From the NCBI GenBank assembly GCA_945285915.1, contig CALYQL010000002.1, forward strand, positions 1-64,000: DNA of 64,000 bases, written 5' to 3'. The notes below the pieces were generated by a model. The model made no database searches and was not told where the DNA came from. It was given only the letters and a program-made list of their open reading frames with translations. Below, in pieces: positions 58,612-64,000 of this stretch. Both the position numbers and the translations under genes were made by a program. Every line of letters begins with the position of its first letter. Position 1 is the stretch's first letter. The DNA is from an uncultured Bartonella sp. GTDB taxonomy: Bacteria; Pseudomonadota; Alphaproteobacteria; Rhizobiales; Rhizobiaceae.

Positions 58612-59544
58612 ATGAAAAAATTCAAAAAAAATCATATTATAACACCGTTATTAATTGCTCTTACGGGGCTGATTGTTACTGTGGGCAGCGTATTTTTGTT
58701 CAAGCAATCTTCCATTCCAGAAAAAACGCCAGACAAAACAGAACCGACGCAATCCCGTTCCAATCAGCAATCAGAGCCAGCAACAACAAAAACCCCAGCG
58801 AAAACAGACAATCAAGAAAACAGTCCTGCAATCACTAAAGAGCAAACTTTTTGCACACGTCAAACTTTTGAAAATAAGTCCTATATTGTCTGCAAGGTTG
58901 ATCCTAAAGAGTATCACATTGGTATATTTCTTAATGATAGCGCTGGCAGACCCTATAATTATTTTCGAAATGTTGAAAAAATGCTTGCTGCACGTGGGCA
59001 AAAATTGGCTTTTGCCGTCAATGGCGGCATGTACCATAAGGATTTTTCAGCCGTAGGGCTTTATGTCGAAGATGGCAAACAATTACACGCGCTATCGACA
59101 AAAGATGGCCCAGGTAATTTTCATATGAAGCCTAATGGTATCTTCTTTATAGAGAACAATAAAGCTGGCGTATTGGAAACAGAAGCCTACCAAAAAGCAG
59201 GGATAAAACCCGATTTGGCCACACAATCTGGTCCTATGTTGGTTATTGAAAACAAAATTCATCCGCGTTTCATACCAAATTCGCCATTTCTTGAATATCG
59301 CAACGGTGTTGGTGTGACAGCAGAAGGGCTGGTATTCTTTGTCAATTCTGAAGACAAAGTAAACTTTGATGAATTTGCACGGTTTTTCCGCGATCGTTTA
59401 AAAACGCCCAATGCGCTCTTCCTTGATGGATCAATATCGAGCCTATACGCACCAGAAATGAAACGTTACGATTGGTGGTATAGTTTAGGCACAATGATCG
59501 GAATTATTGTTGAAAAAGATGTTGAGCAGAATTTTGTAAAATAA
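58612..59544 (+). CDS. Membrane-anchored phosphodiester glycosidase-like protein (DUF2233)
   Basis: 310 aa from the ATG at 58612. One N-terminal anchor (about 10-30) is followed by a Pro/Thr/Gln-rich linker (about 35-75) and a periplasmic NAGPA/DUF2233 domain: LAFAVNGGMYHKDFSAVGLYVEDGK, DLATQSGPMLVIENKIHP, and ALFLDGSISSLYAPE. Related domains cleave phosphodiester-linked sugars; the substrate here is unknown. It directly follows recG (2 nt) and converges on glmS, with its 3' end duplicated. Confidence 0.85.
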   Translation: MKKFKKNHIITPLLIALTGLIVTVGSVFLFKQSSIPEKTPDKTEPTQSRSNQQSEPATTKTPAKTDNQENSPAITKEQTFCTRQTFENKSYIVCKVDPKEYHIGIFLNDSAGRPYNYFRNVEKMLAARGQKLAFAVNGGMYHKDFSAVGLYVEDGKQLHALSTKDGPGNFHMKPNGIFFIENNKAGVLETEAYQKAGIKPDLATQSGPMLVIENKIHPRFIPNSPFLEYRNGVGVTAEGLVFFVNSEDKVNFDEFARFFRDRLKTPNALFLDGSISSLYAPEMKRYDWWYSLGTMIGIIVEKDVEQNFVK

Positions 59545-59639
59545 CCAAATAGTGCTTAACCCCAAGATGACAAAGTGCTACCGAGCCTAAAAATATATAA
59601 CGCCTCTAAAACCTTAAAGCCCAAGGGGCATTCAAATCA

Positions 59640-59739
59640 TTATTTTACCGCGACAGACTTGAGCAAACCACGTGGCCGGTCAACACTACCCAGAGCACCG
59701 CTGTATAATATGCAATGAGCAGCACGGGAAATGCCACCC
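59640..59739 (-). pseudogene. Relic of the glmS 3' end
   Basis: Ends in frame with a stop as ...VDRPRGLLKSVAVK against the live ...VDQPRNLAKSVTVE. The upstream part keeps PVLLIAYYTAV but has small deletions that break the frame. Clearly non-functional. Confidence 0.85.
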
Positions 59740-59752
59740 TTCCCTTATGGAT

Positions 59753-59850
59753 AAATATCGAACCTACACACACCAGAAATGAAACGTTATGATCGGTGGT
59801 ATAGTTTAGGCTCAATGATCGGAATTATTGTTGAAAAAGATGTTGAGTAG
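59753..59850 (+). pseudogene. Relic of the DUF2233 gene 3' end
   Basis: Reads TPEMKRYDRWYSLGSMIGII then VEKDVE and a premature TAG (59848-59850), against the live APEMKRYDWWYSLGTMIGII, VEKDVEQNFVK. It has no start and no upstream part. Confidence 0.88.
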
Positions 59851-59907
59851 AATTCGGCAAACCAATCAAATACCGTTTAACTCTAAGATAACAGAGTGCT
59901 ACGCACC

Positions 59908-59953
59908 TTAAAAATAGATAATGCCCCTTGAACCTTAAAGCCCAAGGAGCATT
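59908..59953 (-). terminator. Terminator of glmS
   Basis: On the minus strand AATGCTCCTTG pairs with CAAGGGGCATT (59920-59930 and 59943-59953, one G-T pair), followed by a T-rich tail. A decayed copy lies 321 bp away. Confidence 0.75.
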
Positions 59954-59960
59954 CAAATCA

Positions 59961-61784
59961 TTATTCTACCGTGACAGACTTGGCCAAATTACGTGGCTGG
60001 TCAACATCTGTACCAAGCAGAACTGCTGTGTGATAAGCAATGAGCTGCACGGGAACCGCATAGACAATCGGTGCAATAAATTCCGGTACATCAGGCATAA
60101 TGATTGTCGAAAGACCATCAAGACCTGTTGCCGATGCACCATTCTTATCCGTAATCAAGATAACTCTACCACCACGTGCGGCCACTTCCTGCAAGTTCGA
60201 TACAGTTTTTTCAAACCACTTATCATGTGGTGCCACAACGATAACCGGCATTGCTTCGTCAATCAAAGCAATTGGGCCATGTTTTAATTCTCCAGCGGCA
60301 TAACCTTCCGCGTGGATATAAGACAGTTCTTTAAGCTTCAACGCCCCTTCAAGAGCAATTGGATATGATGTACCGCGTCCGAGATATAATATATCCTTCA
60401 CGTTCATAAGGTCGCGACAGATTTCTTCAATCTGTCCATTGAGCTTCAATACTTCCGTCACAATACGCGGAATTTCTGCAAGCTCTTTAACAAGCTTCTG
60501 CTCACCATCATTGCTCAATTTGCCACGTTGTTTTGCCGCCGATATGGCAACAGAGGCCAAAGTTGCCAATTGGCAAGTAAACGCTTTGGTAGAAGCGACA
60601 CCAACTTCAGGCCCAGCTAATGTTGGCAAAACAAAATCTGCTTCACGTGCCATTGTCGATTCAGCAACATTGACAATTGCTGCTGTTTTTGACCCTTGCG
60701 ACTTACAATAGCGCAATGACGCCAAAGTGTCGGCTGTCTCACCCGATTGCGAGACAAACATTGCCAATGTATCAGCTGTCATTGGTGGTTCGCGATAACG
60801 GAATTCAGATGCGACATCATTGTCTACAATAAGACCCGCCAAATTTTCAAACCAATATCGTGCAACCAGCGTGGAATAGAAGGCCGTGCCGCAACTAGCA
60901 AAACTCAACCTATTAATATTCTTCCAGTCAATCCCCTCGTCCACAGCACCAATCTTGTTGTTTGCAAGGTCAAGATATCTTGCCAAAGTATGCGCAATAA
61001 CTTCTGGTTGCTCGAACATTTCTTTTTCCATGAAATGTCGATGATTTCCCTTGGAAACAAGAAATGCTGCACCGGAAGATGTGGTCAATTCACGCTCGAC
61101 AACACGATCCTGCGCATCATAAATAGTGGCACTATTACGCGTAAGCACCACCCAGTCACCATCTTCCATATAGCTGATTTTATTGGTGAAAGGTGCCAGT
61201 GCGATTGCATCCGAACCGACATACATTTCCCCTTGCCCATAACCAATTGCAAGAGGTGGGCCAGAACGTGCGGCAATCATCAAGTCATCTTCACCTTCAA
61301 AAATGAGGGCAACAGCAAATGCACCACGCAATCTCTTCAAGCATGTGCGCATTGCTTCCTGAGGTGTCATACCGCTTTTAATGGCTCTGGTAACAAGATG
61401 TGCCAAAGCTTCTGTATCTGTTTCCGTTTGAAATACATAACCTTCAGCCGTAAGCTCTTCACGTATTTCGGCAAAGTTTTCGATAATGCCATTATGAACC
61501 ACCGCAACCTTATCTGTCATATGCGGATGTGCATTACGTTCCACCGGTGCCCCATGACTTGCCCAGCGTGTGTGGCCAATTCCAATATTGCCTTTAAGGG
61601 GCGTTTTTTTCAATTTTTCTTCAAGGTGAACAAGCTTACCTTCAGCACGTAAACGGCCTAAATGCCCATGATCAACCGTTGCTATCCCCGCCGAATCATA
61701 TCCGCGATATTCAAGCCTTTTCAAACCATCAACAAGCAATGGCGCAACAGCCTGTTTACCGAGGATGCCTATAATTCCACACAT
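59961..61784 (-). CDS. glmS: Glucosamine-6-phosphate synthase (isomerizing)
   Basis: Makes glucosamine-6-phosphate from fructose-6-phosphate and glutamine, the first step to UDP-GlcNAc. 607 aa. The N-terminal glutaminase nucleophile is C2 (MCGIIGILG), with RLEYRGYDSAGIA and GHTRWASHG; two SIS isomerase domains follow (SFASCGTAFYS, VSQSGETADT, LGRGTSYPIALEGALKLKE), and the end is the conserved KSVTVE. It follows glmU by 151 nt, putting two steps of one pathway together. Confidence 0.97.
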   Translation of the reverse strand: MCGIIGILGKQAVAPLLVDGLKRLEYRGYDSAGIATVDHGHLGRLRAEGKLVHLEEKLKKTPLKGNIGIGHTRWASHGAPVERNAHPHMTDKVAVVHNGIIENFAEIREELTAEGYVFQTETDTEALAHLVTRAIKSGMTPQEAMRTCLKRLRGAFAVALIFEGEDDLMIAARSGPPLAIGYGQGEMYVGSDAIALAPFTNKISYMEDGDWVVLTRNSATIYDAQDRVVERELTTSSGAAFLVSKGNHRHFMEKEMFEQPEVIAHTLARYLDLANNKIGAVDEGIDWKNINRLSFASCGTAFYSTLVARYWFENLAGLIVDNDVASEFRYREPPMTADTLAMFVSQSGETADTLASLRYCKSQGSKTAAIVNVAESTMAREADFVLPTLAGPEVGVASTKAFTCQLATLASVAISAAKQRGKLSNDGEQKLVKELAEIPRIVTEVLKLNGQIEEICRDLMNVKDILYLGRGTSYPIALEGALKLKELSYIHAEGYAAGELKHGPIALIDEAMPVIVVAPHDKWFEKTVSNLQEVAARGGRVILITDKNGASATGLDGLSTIIMPDVPEFIAPIVYAVPVQLIAYHTAVLLGTDVDQPRNLAKSVTVE

Positions 61785-61935
61785 GCGAAAACTCCGAAAT
61801 AGTTTTAGGCGTTATTGTTATGACAAAACTTATCATAACAAGTCATAAACTGATAGTTTCGATAGAACCAATCAAGTCTCATATATATGCACTTGTCATA
61901 AAGCCACAAGAAGACCATGGCATAAATCACGTGCT

Positions 61936-63282
61936 TTACTTCTGTTTTAACTTGGAAAAACGCTCTCGCAACACGGTCGCATAATTTTCTTTGTTTTTCT
62001 GATGAGCTCTACCAAAACCGACACTGTCATCTGGCACATCGGCAGTAATAACACTTCCTGAAGCAACATAAGCACGGTTACCCACTGTAACAGGTGCAAC
62101 CAGCGCGGTGTTGGAACCAATAAATGCATCATCACCAATGATCGTTTGCCATTTATTAAAACCATCATAATTACAGGTAATGGTACCGGCACCAATATTG
62201 CTATGTGTTCCAATTTCGGCATCACCGATATAGGTAAGGTGATTAACCTTTGTCCCTTCACCGATTTTAGCCTTTTTTATCTCACAAAAATTACCAACCT
62301 TGGCATTTTTTTCCAACTTTGCACCAGGGCGTAACCGTGCATAGGGACCAATTTCCGTGTGTTCTGCAACCTCTGCCCCTTCCAAATGACTAAAAGCATG
62401 AATGACAACGCTGTCACCTACTTTCACACCTTTGCCAAAATAAACATTGGGTTCAATAATAACATCTTGGCCTATTTCCGTATCATAGGAAAAATACACA
62501 CTTTCCGGCCGCAACATTGTGACACCAGCAAGCATCACCTCTTTTGCCTTGCGTTTTTGCCATATGGCTTCGGCATTTGCCAATTCTACTCGCGTGTTTA
62601 TTCCAATAACATTTTCAAACGGCACTTCAATTGCGCGCACATGAAGACCATTATTGGATCCTATGGAAACAATGTCCGTCAAATAATATTCTTTTTTGGC
62701 ATTGTTGTTTTCAACTTTGCTTAATAGCTCAAGTACCCGTTTGCCATTAATGGCCATTAGCCCGCCATTACAGAAAGTTATTTTCTTTTGCTCTGCCGTT
62801 GCGTCTTTATCTTCAACAATAGCAGTAAGCTTGCCATCTTTTTCAATAAGGCGGCCATAGCCGGCAGGATTATTAGTCTTAAAGCCCATGACGACAATAT
62901 CGGCACCATCGGCAAGCTCTTTTCGTGCTTGTTTAAGTGATTCTGTTTCAATAAGTGGTGTATCGCCAAATACAATGAGAACATCATCAAATTGTTTCGC
63001 CAATATATCACGCGCTGCTAAAACAGCATGTGCCGTGCCAAGGCGTTCTGCCTGAACAAATGTATGGACATTGGGTTCAATTGCCATCGCTTCTTTGGCA
63101 ACTTCTTCAGCCCCTCGCCCCACAATAGCGGCGATTTCACCAACACCCATAGATTTTATTTGCCGGATAACGTGTCCAATTAAAGACAGACCTGCAACTT
63201 TATGCAAGACTTTGGGAAGCGACGATTTCATACGTGTTCCCTCACCTGCAGCCAAAATAATAGAAAGACAGCTACGGCTCAT
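61936..63282 (-). CDS. glmU: Bifunctional GlcN-1-P acetyltransferase / GlcNAc-1-P uridyltransferase
   Basis: Last two steps to UDP-GlcNAc. 448 aa. The start is the ATG at 63282 (family start [20 protein letters not shown]), four codons inside the longest frame. The N-terminal uridyltransferase has [15 protein letters not shown] and VFGDTPLI; the C-terminal left-handed beta helix has the hexapeptide repeats, with catalytic His/Lys/Tyr regions in [10 protein letters not shown] and [13 protein letters not shown]. It lies 17 nt after ccdA. Confidence 0.96.
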   Translation of the reverse strand: MSRSCLSIILAAGEGTRMKSSLPKVLHKVAGLSLIGHVIRQIKSMGVGEIAAIVGRGAEEVAKEAMAIEPNVHTFVQAERLGTAHAVLAARDILAKQFDDVLIVFGDTPLIETESLKQARKELADGADIVVMGFKTNNPAGYGRLIEKDGKLTAIVEDKDATAEQKKITFCNGGLMAINGKRVLELLSKVENNNAKKEYYLTDIVSIGSNNGLHVRAIEVPFENVIGINTRVELANAEAIWQKRKAKEVMLAGVTMLRPESVYFSYDTEIGQDVIIEPNVYFGKGVKVGDSVVIHAFSHLEGAEVAEHTEIGPYARLRPGAKLEKNAKVGNFCEIKKAKIGEGTKVNHLTYIGDAEIGTHSNIGAGTITCNYDGFNKWQTIIGDDAFIGSNTALVAPVTVGNRAYVASGSVITADVPDDSVGFGRAHQKNKENYATVLRERFSKLKQK

Positions 63283-63299
63283 GTTTAGCCCCATTCTGT

Positions 63300-64000
63300 T
63301 TAAATTAGATTAGAGAAAAAATTCTTGATATCCGTCCAACTCAAAGCCTCTATCCCGCTCAATGACGGATATTTTTCCAAAAGCCAGTAAGACAGATTTT
63401 GCATATTGCCGGTCAAAAAGAGTATCCCTGCAACGACCAATAATACACCGATAACCTTTTCAACTTTGCCCAGATGCACACGAAAAGACCCAAGAAACCA
63501 CATGAAAGCGCTTGAAAACAGCGCCGCAAGCACAAATGGAATGGCTAGCCCTAAAGAGTAGATTGCAAGTAAAACTGCACCCTCTCCAACAGATTCCTTT
63601 GTACCAGCAAGTGTTATAATGGGGCCAAGTATTGGACCAATGCATGGCGTCCAACCAAAAGCGAAAGCCAATCCTATGACATAGGCACCCAATGGACCAG
63701 CTGGTGTTTTGCGTGTTTGAAAACGCATTTCACGGGAAAGGATCCCAATTTTGAATAACCCTAAAAAATTAAGGCCGAATATAATGATAATTATGCCGGC
63801 AATAATCGCAAGCCAATCACGATATTGCCCAATAAAATGGCCTAAAGTGCTGGCACTGGCACCAAGAAGAACAAAAACTGTTGAAAACCCAAGCGCAAAC
63901 GCGATCGCTGCGATTAACAGCGGTATCCGTACCGGCTGTTTCTCCAACTTGTCACCGCTGCGGAAATCTTCAACACTAACCCCTGCCATATAGCATAAAT
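63300..64000 (-). CDS. ccdA: Cytochrome c biogenesis protein CcdA (5' end beyond window)
   Basis: Membrane protein that carries electrons from thioredoxin to periplasmic thiols. The frame stays open to the window edge, reading ...[13 protein letters not shown], so the ATG at 63989 is internal and about 35 N-terminal residues, including the first helix and its cysteine, are missing. Five hydrophobic helices are visible, along with the second conserved cysteine in [12 protein letters not shown]. It is upstream of glmU on the same strand. Confidence 0.9.
   Translation of the reverse strand, partial: LCYMAGVSVEDFRSGDKLEKQPVRIPLLIAAIAFALGFSTVFVLLGASASTLGHFIGQYRDWLAIIAGIIIIIFGLNFLGLFKIGILSREMRFQTRKTPAGPLGAYVIGLAFAFGWTPCIGPILGPIITLAGTKESVGEGAVLLAIYSLGLAIPFVLAALFSSAFMWFLGSFRVHLGKVEKVIGVLLVVAGILFLTGNMQNLSYWLLEKYPSLSGIEALSWTDIKNFFSNLI

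Larger units (their letters stand above)
59432..60060. repeat. Direct duplication of the DUF2233/glmS convergent junction
   Basis: Two copies, about 59432-59739 and 59753-60060, offset 321 bp. Copy 1 has the live DUF2233 end and a decayed glmS end; copy 2 has a decayed DUF2233 end and the live glmS end. Divergence is roughly one base in five in the middle, more than at the pfkB/ppx junction. Confidence 0.88.

Noticed and set aside
60747..61652. 301-codon open frame opposite glmS
   Set aside because: Antisense to the conserved SIS and glutaminase core. Its product is Cys/His-rich with no family resemblance, the usual shadow of a conserved gene.
60..63900. CRISPR array, prophage or insertion sequence
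   Set aside because: No regular spacer-repeat array, integrase, transposase or terminal inverted repeats were seen. The direct repeats found are gene-end duplications.

Overview
The window is a compact, AT-rich stretch of an alphaproteobacterial chromosome. The gene set points to Rhizobiales: AapJQMP amino-acid transport next to metC, a nifS-sufBCDS-sufT cluster, the DUF3572-dinB-divK group, a lexA gene behind a GAAC-N7-GAAC SOS box, an RNase E with an acidic insert in its S1 domain, an NDUFS6-like zinc protein and a Bpt-type arginyltransferase. The low GC and gene style suggest something near Bartonellaceae (inference; no species is claimed). There are no rRNA or tRNA genes, no CRISPR array and no recognisable transposase. 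It is mostly housekeeping DNA.

Layout. 1-3.2 kb: rplM (cut by the window start)-rpsI, divK, DUF3572-dinB. 3.3-9.9 kb: the SUF Fe-S assembly operon on the minus strand, with an internal promoter flanked by an Irr-type ICE box and a RirA-type IRO box. 10-17.7 kb: alpha/beta hydrolase, anmK, tyrS, a giant AsmA-like protein and bcp. 18-27 kb: prfB (with the programmed +1 frameshift), mrcA, amiC, rne. 27-32.4 kb: lexA, rimO, bpt, a YrbL-like kinase-fold protein, then queC-queF behind a class-I preQ1 riboswitch. 32.4-40.6 kb: parC, a secreted protein of unknown function, aspS, rnd and a pfkB-type sugar kinase. 40.9-59.5 kb: ppx-ppk, NDUFS6-like zinc protein, FAD monooxygenase, aapJQMP, metC, dnaE, recG and a phosphodiester glycosidase-like gene. 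60-64 kb: glmS, glmU and the start-truncated ccdA.

The most unusual structure is at two convergent gene junctions, pfkB/ppx and DUF2233/glmS. Each is present twice in direct repeat (offsets 257 and 321 bp). Each pair leaves one intact 3' end and one decayed 3' relic per gene. The ppx relic differs from the live gene almost only at synonymous sites, so the two copies look like diverged alleles rather than a fresh duplication. The two scars bracket about 18.9 kb (ppx through DUF2233). One reading is that this block was replaced by DNA from a related strain, leaving merodiploid ends; two independent tandem duplications are the alternative. A third convergent junction (secreted protein/aspS) carries two near-identical terminators about 330 bp apart and may be an older case.

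Other points of interest are a 28-residue membrane mini-protein with a very strong ribosome binding site upstream of dnaE, degenerate 21-23 bp repeats after rpsI, a suf operon without an adjacent sufA, and divK without pleD beside it.
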